Positions 27,562-37,126 of a stretch of 64,000 nt of DNA are shown here, in pieces. Position numbers and translations under genes: made by a program. The stretch is from NCBI GenBank assembly GCA_964646615.1, contig CAZYEV010000009.1:1-64000 (forward strand), in the 5' to 3' direction. Position 1 is the first letter of the stretch; every line of letters starts with the position of its first letter. Origin of the DNA: M3007 sp964646615. Its GTDB lineage: Bacteria; Bacteroidota; Bacteroidia; Chitinophagales; Saprospiraceae. The notes below the pieces were generated by a model. That model worked only from the letters and a program-made list of their open reading frames with translations, had not been told where the DNA came from and ran no database searches.

Positions 27562-27570
27562 GCAAAGGTA
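27562..27570 (-). promoter_or_regulatory. Promoter -7 element of the corA operon
   Basis: The minus strand reads TACCTTTGC, 16 bases before the corA start codon. The transcript leader would be about 10 bases. Confidence 0.65.
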
Positions 27571-28074
27571 AGCCGAACCTGGAAACGGAAAGCCTCGCGG
27601 AGAATTTATGCTCGTTAGTGCAACGTCACACATTCCTGCTGGCGGAGAGGCCAAGATTAGTCCTCTGAGTCCAAGCGCTCGCGCGTCTGAGAGGTTCTTG
27701 CGTTCCTTCCTTTGGAATGTAAAAACCTTCATGTTTTAGCTGTTAAAAATCAACACTTACGGCTATTTGGAAAGGCTTATGGCGTTTTTTTTGTTAAAAT
27801 ATGCCCTCTGTTGTGCGACATTTTTTAATCTTGCCCGCGAATTGGTGGCAATTTCCCCCCGTAATCTCATTTGTTCGCAAGACGGTGTCAGCGGCTTTTA
27901 CTTTCATTCGTAAACTGGAAATGCCGTTTTGAGACAGATTAGGTCGCCAAAAGTTTTCCTTTTTTTGCAGCGATTTTCTGGAAATCAGTATCTGGATGCC
28001 AACCTTTTACACGGGTTTTCATCCGACATTTTTTTCATCTAATACATCAGGCTTACACACAAAACAGCATCCTT
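27571..28074. other. 504-base AT-rich intergenic region upstream of the giant adhesin
   Basis: No gene recognised. The half near the adhesin is rich in T and A runs, clearly more AT-rich than the flanking genes. TAATCTTGC (27826-27834, plus strand) is one mismatch from the -7 consensus and could start a leader of about 240 bases. A 61-residue minus-strand open frame over the corA promoter shows no recognisable protein. Confidence 0.4.
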
Positions 28075-31000
28075 ATGAGCCTCTCTACATCCCGTTTTTG
28101 CGCTTCTCTGACCTTAATCCTGCTTTCGGTATGCCATCTGTGGGGGCAAGGCTCGAACGACATGGCGAAGGAAATGCCCCTGACGATTGACGGGCACAGG
28201 CAGCGGCACGTCATCACGGCCCGCCAGCCGCAGCAGATGTTGCGCATCGAGCGCCTGATTGTGGGGGAGACGTATGCGCTTATCGTACCCGACGACCCCA
28301 CGCTGGGTACTTGCCGCCCTGCGCCTCGCATGGCAGACCCTGACATGCCGGTACTGGGCTACGACACGGTGGCTCGTTCGCTTACCTTCAAGGCTACCAG
28401 CCCAGTCATGGATTTCTGGCTGGATTACAGTTGCGTATGGCCTGACGACAATCCGCCCAGTCACTACATTACCATTCAGTGTCAGACCTGCCTTAAAAAG
28501 CACTGGCGGGATTTATTCGAGTCTTCGGCGGCGGTATTGCAAGTGCAGGCAGGTGCTTCAGCAGAAGAGCTTATTAAGGACGTACTGATTGGTGGAGACT
28601 GCTTCGATGTGTCCAATATCACTCCGCTCGGAGTGGCCGACCAGATAGGTACCTTCTCTAACGGACAGACAAATATAGGTATCAATACGGGCGTCATCAT
28701 CGCTACTGGCGGCATTCACATCGCCCCTGGGCCGAACAACTCCGACGGTGCCAGCGCGGGTTACGGTGCTTCTACGCCCGACCCCGACCTGGCTATGTTG
28801 ACTAACGGCGCCCTTTTCGACCGCGCTGGCTTTGAATTTGATTTCAGGCCCACGCAAGCCCAGATTACCTTCCAGTTTGTGTTTGCTTCAGAAGAATATT
28901 GTGAATACGTGGATACGCAATACAACGACGTGTTTGGGTTTTTCATCTCTGGGCCGGGTATTCCGGGCGGGCAGGAGAACATTGCAGTGATACCAAACAC
29001 CAATACTCCGATTACCATCAACAACGTCAACCACCAGTCTTACTCGGCTTTTTACGTCAACAACCAGCCCGCTTCGAGTGGTAATCTTTGCGGCCAACAA
29101 CCGGCGAATGGGCCTGCCGTCAACGAGGTGCAATACGATGGTTTTACCCGTCGCTTTACGGCTACGGCCAACGTCATCCCATGTGAGACGTATCGCATGA
29201 AATTGAAAATTGCCGACGTCGGCGACGGCGTGTGGGACTCGGCGGTATTTTTGGCCGCTAATTCCTTCTCTGCTGGCGGTAACGTGAAGGCCGAATGGGA
29301 AGTAAACGGTAGCACGGATGTGGACCGTGTCTTTGAAGATTGTGGTACCGTACGCATCCGCTTCACGCGCCGCGGTAATCTCAACTCGCCGTTGGCTGTG
29401 CAATATACGATTGGCGGCACGGCTACTTATGGTGTGGACTATACGGGGCTACCACTGGTAGCGGTCATCCCGGCGGGCCAGCAAGAAGTTGTTTACGTTG
29501 TCCGCATTTTGAGTGACGGCATCCTGGAGGGTGATGAGACCATCATCCTGACCATCAACAATTCCTGTTCGTGCGAAAAGGCAGAACCTACGCTTATCAT
29601 CATGGATCTGCCCGTCCTGGACGCTAAGCCGGATACCGTAACCATCTGCGGGCAAGGGACTGCTACGGTAGGCGTAGAGGCCATTGACGGCGTTCCTCCC
29701 TACACCTATCAGTGGCAAAACGGCTCGACGGAGACTTCTACCACGCTTTTTGTCGGCACTTCCACCAACGTGCGCGTAACCGTAACCGATGCTTGCGGCA
29801 AGACTAAAGTGGTTACAGCGCGTATTAATGTCCGACCGTTACCAGTAGCGCAACTGTTTCCGCCAGCGCCTGTTTTATGTGAGCCGGGAGATACAGCGCT
29901 TATCCGCATTAACTTCATTGGCTCAGGGCCGTTCAACTTTGAATACAAGATTAACGGCATTGTACAACCGACCCTTTACGATATTACCGAGAACCCGTTC
30001 TTCCTCGTCATCAGTCAGCCCGGCCTTTACCAGGTGCACATGGTGGAAGACTCTATGGGCTGTATAGGTGCCGGGCAGGGCGCGCTAACGGTGCGCGTGT
30101 CTGACCTGGCTCTGAGCGGTACACCCAGTAATGTGCAGTGTGCCACCTCCGCCGATGGCTCCATCCAGACGACGGTAACGGGAGGCACCGGGCCTTACAC
30201 CTATAATTGGAGCGGACCGGTGGCCATTCCGCCTAATACGGCCAATCCGACCAACCTGACGGCGGGCACTTATACCGTAACGGTAACGGACGCAGCCGGA
30301 TGCTCGCGCTCCCGAACATTTACCATTATAGCACCCAACCCGCTGACGCCAACCATTGCGGGTGTGAGTGGCACCAACTGCTTCAACCCCAACAGCGGCA
30401 GCATTGACTTGAGCGTTACGGGCGGCTTCCCGAACTACACCTATAACTGGAGTAACGGAGCGCAAGTACAAGACCCCTCCGGCTTGTCGGCGGGCACCTA
30501 TACGGTTACGGTTACCGACCAGTCAGGGTGTACCAATACGGCTTCAGCTACGGTGCCGGGCGACCTGACGCCACCGACGGCCGCTATAGCGCCACCGGGC
30601 GTGATTACATGCGCTGTTACGACGCAGACCCTCGATGGCAGTGGCTCTTCTTCAGGGCCCAATTTCACCTACCAGTGGGTAGCCAGTGGAGGTGGTAACA
30701 TCGTCAGCGGCGCCGATGCCCTCAATCCGGTGGTCAATCAACCCGGCAATTACACGCTGACGGTGCGCAACACTACGAACGGATGCACCTCTACGGCTAC
30801 TACTCAGGTAACTGCCGACAGAACGCCTCCCACGGCCTCGGCAGGGCCACCGCAAACCATCACTTGCGCTATCACGAGCGTAACACTCGACGGCACCGCC
30901 TCCTCCTCCGGCCCGAACTTCGCCTACCAGTGGACGGCCGGCCCGGGTGGCAATATTGTCAGCGGTGCTACCACGGCTACGCCCATCGTCTCCAGCCCGG

Positions 31001-34000
31001 CTACGTATAACTTGCTCGTTACGAATACGCAAAACGGCTGCACCAGCACCAGCAGCGTCGTTGTTGGGCTGAATAATACGCCACCAACGGCCATCATCAC
31101 GCCTGCACCGCCGGGTATTCTGACCTGCACCAACTCGCAAGTAACGCTCAACGGGAGCGCTCTGCCCGCCGGCGGCAATTATGCTTATCAGTGGACGACC
31201 CTCAACGGCGGCTTCTTCTCCGGGCAGGCTGGCCCGAGTGTCATTGTCGTCGAAGAAGGCGACTACACGCTCATCGTTACCAACCTGCAAAACGGCTGCA
31301 CCGGCTCCGCCAGCGTCTTTATCGGCCTGGACTTTACTGACCCCGCCGCCGTCATTGTGGTGAACCAGCAAATCACCTGCAATAATCCCACCGTTACGCT
31401 CGATGCTACCCAGTCGTCGCAAGGGTCGCAGTACAGCTTCTTCTGGACGGCAACGGCTGGCGGCAACATCGTCAGTGGACAAAACACCTATACGCCGGTG
31501 GTAAATGCTCCGGGCTCGTATTCCATTGTTGTGACGAACCTCTTCAATAATTGCACGGCTTCCGCATCGGTGCTGGTGACGGAAAACACCACGCCGCCCA
31601 TCGTCAATGCTGGTGAACCGGGCACCCTGACCTGTAACCAGCCGCAAATCCAGCTGGGCGACCCGAATACCATCGTGCTACCCAACATTACGTACCAGTG
31701 GACAGCCTCACCGGGTGGAAACATCATCAGCGGCGCGAATACCCCTAGCATTTTATTGGATCAGCCGGGAACCTACACCTTGTTGGTAACCAACACGCAA
31801 ACGGGCTGTACCGCTTCGGCTTCCACGGTGATTGCACAAAACAAGACCCAGCCCGCGGCGGTGGCCAACACGCCTGGCGTCATCAACTGTGCTACCCCCG
31901 TACTCCAACTCTCGGGTGCAGGCTCCAGCGTTGGGGCTAACTTCCGCTACCAGTGGACGACCAACAACGGCAACATCGCTGCGGGGGCGAACACCCTGAC
32001 CCCCACCGTAACCACCGCTGGAACATATACCCTTGTCGTTACGAATGAAAGCAACGGCTGCACCAATTCGGCCAGTGTCAATGTAACATCCAACCTGACG
32101 CTGCCTACTGCGGCCATTGCACCGCCGACGTTGCTCACCTGCTTCCAGCCGCAGCAAGTTTTAGATGCCACCGCTTCCAGCTCAGGTAGCGGATTTACCT
32201 ACCAGTGGGGCACGCAAAACGGCCAGATCCTCTCCGGCGCCAATACCCCTCAGCCGGTCATTGGCTCCAGTGGTACTTATACCCTGATTGTTACGAACAC
32301 GGGCAATAGCTGCTCGGCGTCGGCTTCTGTAACCGTAACTGCTGACCAGGCACCGCCCGTAGCCAACGCCGGCCAAAATCAGACGCTCAACTGTACTAAC
32401 CCCAACCTCAACCTCAACGGCTCGGCTTCCAGCCAGGGCGCTAATTTTACCTATCAGTGGACGCCTATCAATGGCGGCAACATCGTCAGCGGTGCTACGA
32501 CGCTGACGCCTCAGATCAATGCCGCCGGGGTGTATCAATTGCTGGTTACCAACATCCAAAACGGCTGCACCAGCGCCGCCTCAGTACAGGTGTTTGAAGA
32601 TGCCGCCAAGCCCGTGGTGCAATTGGGCCAGCCCGGCGTTCTCAACTGCTACGCCGCGCAGGTAACTCTAAGCTCGACGGGCTCCAGCACAGGACCCAAC
32701 TTCACCTACCAGTGGAGTGGCCCGGGCATCGTGTCGGGCGGCAACGGGCCAAGCCCGGTGGTCAACCAGCCAGGCGCCTATACGCTGCTCATCACCAACA
32801 CCCAAAACGGCTGCACTACAACGGCCACGGCCAACGTCCAGCGCGACATTCAGCCGCCCACAGCTGACGCCGGGCCGGATGACGTGCTCAATTGCTACTT
32901 CCCGCAGCTGATTGTCGGCGGCAGCAACACCTCTACTGGCCCGAACTTTACTTACCAGTGGAGTGGCCCGGGCATTATATCGGGCGCCAACAATGCGCAA
33001 GCCATTGTGGATCAGGCGGGTACTTACACCCTCGTCGTTACTAATACTACCAATGGCTGTACCTCTACGGATAATGTTCAGCTGACGGTGGATCAGACGC
33101 CACCGCAGGCCGATGCCGGCCCGGGCTTCCAGCTCACGTGTACGGAGACCTCCTATGTGTTGAACCCAACAGCCAGTACAGGCCCGAATTTCGCCTACCA
33201 ATGGTCTACTACGGGCGGTAATTTCACTACGCCGACCAATATCCTTCGACCAACGGTCAACGGCGCTGGCATCTACTACCTGGTCGTAACGAACACGACG
33301 AACGGCTGCACAGCCACTGACTTTGTGCAAATTACTCAATCGGCCGACTTCCCCGACGCTGTGGCTGGGGTACCACAGCAGCTGACCTGCGCTATTACGA
33401 CCGTTACGCTCAACGGTGCAGGCTCCAGCACAGGACCGGCCTTCTCGTATCAGTGGACGCCCATTAGCGGTGGCAACATCGTCTCGGGTGCTAATACGCT
33501 GACGCCCGTCGTTGACCAGCCCGGCACCTACGAACTGGCTGTGCGCAATAATTTGAACAACTGCGTCTCCTACTCCAGCGTCAACGTTACGCAGAACATT
33601 GAAAAGCCCGATGTGGACGCTGGCCAGCCCAAGGTGCTTACCTGTTCAGTGGCGGCCATCAGCCTGCAAGGCGCCGTGAAGAACAACGGCAACTTCGTGT
33701 ATCAGTGGAGTACGACAAACGGCAACATCGTTTCGGGCGCCAACACGCTGACGCCTTCAGTGAGTGCGGTAGGTACGTATGTGCTGACCGTGACCAACTT
33801 GCTCAATGGCTGCAGCGCTACGGCCTCTGTGCAGGTGCTCGAAGACCAGAGTGCACCGTCCATTAAGTACGCAAAACCCGACTTGCTGACCTGCGTCGTT
33901 AAGCAAGTAACCATTGATGCTACGGGTACCTCTACGGGTAATGTGCAGTACAACTGGAGCACGACCAATGGCCAGTTTGCCAACCTGAGCAATCCGCTCA

Positions 34001-35664
34001 AGCCTGTCGTAAGCCGGCCGGGAGTCTATACACTCTTAGTCACCAATTTAGACAACGGCTGCACGGTGGTTGAGAACATCACTGTGCAGGAAGATGTAAC
34101 CATTCCGGTGGCTGACGCCGGTGCATCGCAGACGCTCACATGCGCCGTAACGACGCTCCAGCTCAACGGTACTGGTTCCAGTCAGGTCGGTGGGCCGTAC
34201 TTCTATGAATGGACGACGCCCAACGGGCTCATCCTGGCTGGCCAGAACACGCTGACGCCTACCGTAGCAGCGCCGGGTGTGTATGCTTTGTTAGTGCTGA
34301 ATACGTCGAACGGCTGCTCCAGCACGGCGCAGACATTGGTGGGCCAGAATACGCAGGCGCCCACGGTAGCTATTGCCAACGCGCCTACGCTTACCTGCGC
34401 CGTCACTCAGGTGCCGCTGAATGGCAGTGCCTCCTCTACAGGACCAAATTTTGTCTATGCCTGGAGCACCCTTAACGGCAACATCGTTGGGCCGGCAAAT
34501 GGCATTGTTGCACAGGCCAACGCTCCTGGTACCTACACGCTTACTATCCTCAACACCGCTAACGGTTGCACCAATTCGGCCAGCGTACAGGTGTCGGCCA
34601 ACACCGTATTGCCCAACGTCCTGGCAGGCCCGCCCTTTACGCTTACCTGTTCGGTGCTCGAAGTGAGCCTCCAGGCCTTCGCTTCTACAGGCCCACAGTT
34701 CACTTATCAGTGGGTGGCCTCGGGCGGCGGTAACATCCTCAGTGGCGCCAACACGCTCAGCCCGCGCGTCAACCGCGCCGGACGCTATGTACTCACCGTT
34801 ACGAACACGCAAACAGGCTGCTCGAAAACAGACGAAACGCTCGTCTATCAGGAGACCAACGTACCCACCGATTTCCTCTTCGATCTTAAGCGACCCTCCT
34901 GCAAAGACAACGACGGCGTTGTCGCTTTCCAGCAGATCATCGGAGGCTACGGGCCTTACCTGTACTCCATAGACAACGGACGCACGTTTATTCCGCAAAA
35001 TGAGTTTAAGAACATCGCACCCGGCACCTACGATTTGGTCATCCAGGACGCTAATGGCTGCGAGTTCCAGAAAAAACTCGTCGTGCCAAAAGCGCCCGAC
35101 CCGGGCATCTCGATTGTGCCGGAAATCAACCTTTCTCTGGGCGACAGCGTACAACTGCAAGCGAAACTGCCGCAAGGATACCCACTGGCATTGGTGGACA
35201 CCATCCTGTGGACGCCCACAGAAGGCCTGATCTTCAAGGGCAATGACATCTTCAACCTGCTGAAGCCCATTGCTGTGCCCACGCGCCCCATGCAGTACAC
35301 CGTTACGGTGGTGAGCAAAGACGGCTGCGAAGCTACCGACCGCGTCCTCATCCGCGTGGACGATGAGCCACACATCTATATTCCGAACGCCTTCTCGCCC
35401 TGGCACGAAGGCGAAAACGATATCGTGCTCATCTTCGCCAAGACCAACCAGATTCGCCAGGTCAACTCGTTCCAGATCTTTGACCGCTGGGGCACCATGG
35501 TCTTCCAGGCCCGCAACTTCCAGCCCAACGATCCGAAGTACGGCTGGGATGGGCGCTTCCGCGGAAAGCTGATGACGCCGGCGGTCTTTGTCTATTACGC
35601 CGAAATCGAACTCATTGACGGGCGTCGCCTGCTTTACAAGGGCGATGTTACCTTGGTGCGTTAG
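28075..35664 (+). CDS. Giant adhesin-like surface protein with 17 Cys-paired repeats and a type B T9SS sorting domain
   Basis: 2529 residues. Signal peptide ends HLWGQ. Residues about 165-402 fit a choice-of-anchor L domain (VLIGGDCFDVSN...FASEEYCEYVDTQYNDVFGFFISGPG). Residues 403-510 look like a Calx-beta module (YTIGGTATYGVDYTG...ILEGDETIILTI). A PKD-like module and two SprB repeats (TGGTGPYTYNWS...AGTYTVTVTDAAGC) lead to 17 tandem Ig/PKD-like repeats (833-2262). Another SprB-like module follows at about 2263-2340. The last ~97 residues are the gliding-motility-associated type B sorting domain (YIPNAFSP...NSFQIFDRWGTMVFQ...YAEIELIDGRRLLYKGDVTLVR). Expected to be T9SS-exported and surface-bound, acting in adhesion or gliding (inference). 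Confidence 0.93.
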   Translation: MSLSTSRFCASLTLILLSVCHLWGQGSNDMAKEMPLTIDGHRQRHVITARQPQQMLRIERLIVGETYALIVPDDPTLGTCRPAPRMADPDMPVLGYDTVARSLTFKATSPVMDFWLDYSCVWPDDNPPSHYITIQCQTCLKKHWRDLFESSAAVLQVQAGASAEELIKDVLIGGDCFDVSNITPLGVADQIGTFSNGQTNIGINTGVIIATGGIHIAPGPNNSDGASAGYGASTPDPDLAMLTNGALFDRAGFEFDFRPTQAQITFQFVFASEEYCEYVDTQYNDVFGFFISGPGIPGGQENIAVIPNTNTPITINNVNHQSYSAFYVNNQPASSGNLCGQQPANGPAVNEVQYDGFTRRFTATANVIPCETYRMKLKIADVGDGVWDSAVFLAANSFSAGGNVKAEWEVNGSTDVDRVFEDCGTVRIRFTRRGNLNSPLAVQYTIGGTATYGVDYTGLPLVAVIPAGQQEVVYVVRILSDGILEGDETIILTINNSCSCEKAEPTLIIMDLPVLDAKPDTVTICGQGTATVGVEAIDGVPPYTYQWQNGSTETSTTLFVGTSTNVRVTVTDACGKTKVVTARINVRPLPVAQLFPPAPVLCEPGDTALIRINFIGSGPFNFEYKINGIVQPTLYDITENPFFLVISQPGLYQVHMVEDSMGCIGAGQGALTVRVSDLALSGTPSNVQCATSADGSIQTTVTGGTGPYTYNWSGPVAIPPNTANPTNLTAGTYTVTVTDAAGCSRSRTFTIIAPNPLTPTIAGVSGTNCFNPNSGSIDLSVTGGFPNYTYNWSNGAQVQDPSGLSAGTYTVTVTDQSGCTNTASATVPGDLTPPTAAIAPPGVITCAVTTQTLDGSGSSSGPNFTYQWVASGGGNIVSGADALNPVVNQPGNYTLTVRNTTNGCTSTATTQVTADRTPPTASAGPPQTITCAITSVTLDGTASSSGPNFAYQWTAGPGGNIVSGATTATPIVSSPATYNLLVTNTQNGCTSTSSVVVGLNNTPPTAIITPAPPGILTCTNSQVTLNGSALPAGGNYAYQWTTLNGGFFSGQAGPSVIVVEEGDYTLIVTNLQNGCTGSASVFIGLDFTDPAAVIVVNQQITCNNPTVTLDATQSSQGSQYSFFWTATAGGNIVSGQNTYTPVVNAPGSYSIVVTNLFNNCTASASVLVTENTTPPIVNAGEPGTLTCNQPQIQLGDPNTIVLPNITYQWTASPGGNIISGANTPSILLDQPGTYTLLVTNTQTGCTASASTVIAQNKTQPAAVANTPGVINCATPVLQLSGAGSSVGANFRYQWTTNNGNIAAGANTLTPTVTTAGTYTLVVTNESNGCTNSASVNVTSNLTLPTAAIAPPTLLTCFQPQQVLDATASSSGSGFTYQWGTQNGQILSGANTPQPVIGSSGTYTLIVTNTGNSCSASASVTVTADQAPPVANAGQNQTLNCTNPNLNLNGSASSQGANFTYQWTPINGGNIVSGATTLTPQINAAGVYQLLVTNIQNGCTSAASVQVFEDAAKPVVQLGQPGVLNCYAAQVTLSSTGSSTGPNFTYQWSGPGIVSGGNGPSPVVNQPGAYTLLITNTQNGCTTTATANVQRDIQPPTADAGPDDVLNCYFPQLIVGGSNTSTGPNFTYQWSGPGIISGANNAQAIVDQAGTYTLVVTNTTNGCTSTDNVQLTVDQTPPQADAGPGFQLTCTETSYVLNPTASTGPNFAYQWSTTGGNFTTPTNILRPTVNGAGIYYLVVTNTTNGCTATDFVQITQSADFPDAVAGVPQQLTCAITTVTLNGAGSSTGPAFSYQWTPISGGNIVSGANTLTPVVDQPGTYELAVRNNLNNCVSYSSVNVTQNIEKPDVDAGQPKVLTCSVAAISLQGAVKNNGNFVYQWSTTNGNIVSGANTLTPSVSAVGTYVLTVTNLLNGCSATASVQVLEDQSAPSIKYAKPDLLTCVVKQVTIDATGTSTGNVQYNWSTTNGQFANLSNPLKPVVSRPGVYTLLVTNLDNGCTVVENITVQEDVTIPVADAGASQTLTCAVTTLQLNGTGSSQVGGPYFYEWTTPNGLILAGQNTLTPTVAAPGVYALLVLNTSNGCSSTAQTLVGQNTQAPTVAIANAPTLTCAVTQVPLNGSASSTGPNFVYAWSTLNGNIVGPANGIVAQANAPGTYTLTILNTANGCTNSASVQVSANTVLPNVLAGPPFTLTCSVLEVSLQAFASTGPQFTYQWVASGGGNILSGANTLSPRVNRAGRYVLTVTNTQTGCSKTDETLVYQETNVPTDFLFDLKRPSCKDNDGVVAFQQIIGGYGPYLYSIDNGRTFIPQNEFKNIAPGTYDLVIQDANGCEFQKKLVVPKAPDPGISIVPEINLSLGDSVQLQAKLPQGYPLALVDTILWTPTEGLIFKGNDIFNLLKPIAVPTRPMQYTVTVVSKDGCEATDRVLIRVDDEPHIYIPNAFSPWHEGENDIVLIFAKTNQIRQVNSFQIFDRWGTMVFQARNFQPNDPKYGWDGRFRGKLMTPAVFVYYAEIELIDGRRLLYKGDVTLVR
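30571..34860 (+). repeat. 17 degenerate tandem repeats of about 84 codons inside the adhesin gene
   Basis: Each unit runs from [I/L][T/N]C, through a hydrophobic strand and an S/T/G-rich turn, to F-x-YQW, then GNIVSGANTLTPVV, then GTYTLxVTNxxNGC. The first Cys and the NGC/NNC/NSC Cys are present in all 17 units, implying one disulfide each. Unit length is nearly constant, but the DNA copies have diverged, so this is not a recent array. Confidence 0.9.
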
Positions 35665-35692
35665 GCTTTTTTGCCCTGAAAAGAGAACGCTT

Positions 35693-35739
35693 TGGCCGCG
35701 AAGTTGTACCGAGTTCTGGTACCTTCGCGGCCAGTTTTT
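35693..35739 (+). terminator. Long hairpin terminator after the adhesin gene
   Basis: TGGCCGCGAAG (35693-35703) pairs with CTTCGCGGCCA (35723-35733). Inside it GTACC (35706-35710) pairs with GGTAC (35718-35722), leaving a 2-base bulge and a 7-base loop. GTTTTTG follows. It ends 16 bases before the mscS start. Its right arm contains TACCTTCGCG, a TAnnTTCG promoter-like string, so the element may both end one transcript and begin the next. Confidence 0.7.
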
Positions 35740-35754
35740 GAGGAAGTCTTAGCG

Positions 35755-36789
35755 ATGGATTTTTTTAAGCATCTTTCTGAACAGACGCTCCTTTTGTGGC
35801 TTTTGGCTCCGCTGGCCGGGTGGTTGGTGGGTTGGGTTTTAGAATACCTCATTTTGGGCCGGTTAGCCAAACACAGCCTTCTACACCGTACGCTGAAGGG
35901 GTTTGGCCGTTGGATGGGCATGGTGGGCGGCCTGGGTCTGGCCCTGCGCTATGGCGTGCTGCCCAAACACTGGCACGATGAGGCTTTGTTGGGTTGGAAA
36001 ATAGCCTCTGTTTTCATCACCACAGCCTTCCTGGCCCGTTTGGTGAGCCAGTATTTTGAAGACGAGACGGCCGAACTGCGCCGCGAGACCCAGACGGCTT
36101 CCTTAGTGCAGACCATTCTTCGAGTGGTTATCTACATCATTGGCCTGCTGGTCATTTTACAGATGCTGGGCGTCTCGATTACGCCCATGCTCACTGCCCT
36201 GGGCGTGGGCGGTCTGGCCGTGGCTTTAGCCCTTCAGGACACTTTGGGCAATCTCTTTGCCGGTATCCAGATCATCGCCTCGCGCAAAATCCGTCCGGGC
36301 GACTTCATCCGCCTCTCTGGCAGTACCGAGGAGGGCTATGTAACCGACATTACCTGGCGGTACACCTCTATCCAAATGATCTCCAACCAGACGGTCATCA
36401 TCCCGAATTCACGATTGGCCGGTGCTATCGTTACAAACACCAGCCTGCCTACCGAGGAGATCACTGCCCGCCTCGACATCGGCGTGCACTACGACAGCGA
36501 TCTGGAACACGTCGAGCGGGTATCCATCGAAACTACGAGAGCTGTCCTGCGCGAGTATCTGAACGACCCTGACGCCGAACCTAATATCCGCGTTCGATAT
36601 CGAGGCTTTGGAGACTCCAGCATTACCTTTAGCATCCTCTTTCCGGTGCCCTCTTTTGGCGACCAGGTGCCAGCCCTCCACCACCTCATCAAAGCCATCC
36701 ACAAACGATTTGCACAAGAGGGAATCGTTATTCCTTACCCTATCCGGACGTTAGAATGGGGAAAAAACAGCGTCCCCCAGAAGTCGTAG
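35755..36789 (+). CDS. Small-conductance mechanosensitive channel (MscS family)
   Basis: 344 residues from the ATG at 35755; an upstream ATG (35692) lies within the terminator hairpin. Membrane helices lie at about 12-35, 50-65, 80-95 and 120-140. The pore helix is GVGGLAVALALQDTLGNLFAGIQIIASRKIRPGDFI, the classic MscS TM3 plus beta-domain entry, and a cytoplasmic vestibule follows to residue 340. It releases solutes on hypo-osmotic shock. It stands alone between the adhesin and the convergent clpS-bcp operon. Confidence 0.95.
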   Translation: MDFFKHLSEQTLLLWLLAPLAGWLVGWVLEYLILGRLAKHSLLHRTLKGFGRWMGMVGGLGLALRYGVLPKHWHDEALLGWKIASVFITTAFLARLVSQYFEDETAELRRETQTASLVQTILRVVIYIIGLLVILQMLGVSITPMLTALGVGGLAVALALQDTLGNLFAGIQIIASRKIRPGDFIRLSGSTEEGYVTDITWRYTSIQMISNQTVIIPNSRLAGAIVTNTSLPTEEITARLDIGVHYDSDLEHVERVSIETTRAVLREYLNDPDAEPNIRVRYRGFGDSSITFSILFPVPSFGDQVPALHHLIKAIHKRFAQEGIVIPYPIRTLEWGKNSVPQKS

Positions 36790-36830
36790 AGGGCATATCA
36801 AAAAAACCTACGTGCGACTCTCGCCAGACG

Positions 36831-37124
36831 CTATCCTTCCTCCACTACGGCCGAAAGGCCGCGATCGAGCAGCGCCTCGCACAAGGGGATAAGCTCCCGC
36901 TTTTCGCCCGTTTTCACGGTAGCCTTGCCTTTGAAGTGAATAATGATGGACAGCTGCTCAGCCTGCTCATGCGTGTGCTTGAGCACTTCCATAAAGCACT
37001 GAATGACCCACTCGAAGGTGTTGAAGTCGTCGTTGAAGACAATGATATGGGCTGGCAGGTCTGACCCGATGTCGTCTTCGACGAGGATGTCTTCCTGTTC
37101 TTCCCACAAAGGCTGTTTGGGCAT
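36831..37124 (-). CDS. clpS: ATP-dependent Clp protease adaptor ClpS
   Basis: 97 residues. The N-degron-binding core is recognisable: AHIIVFNDDFNTFEWVIQCFMEVLKHTHEQAEQLSIIIHFKGKATVKTGEKRE, with the N-D-D/T-x-x-W and H-x-x-G-K-A signatures. ClpS delivers N-end-rule substrates to ClpAP or, in phyla lacking ClpA, to ClpC-type partners. The gene starts 2 bases after the bcp stop, so the two are co-transcribed from the promoter at 37623-37631. Confidence 0.95.
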   Translation of the reverse strand: MPKQPLWEEQEDILVEDDIGSDLPAHIIVFNDDFNTFEWVIQCFMEVLKHTHEQAEQLSIIIHFKGKATVKTGEKRELIPLCEALLDRGLSAVVEEG

Positions 37125-37126
37125 AT

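Noticed and set aside
27547..27732. 61-residue minus-strand frame upstream of corA
   Set aside because: It contains the corA promoter element and has no recognisable protein features.
30652..31647. 331-residue minus-strand frame within the adhesin repeats
   Set aside because: The low-complexity repeat DNA keeps stop codons rare on the other strand; product is Arg/Gly/Val repeats with no signal or fold.
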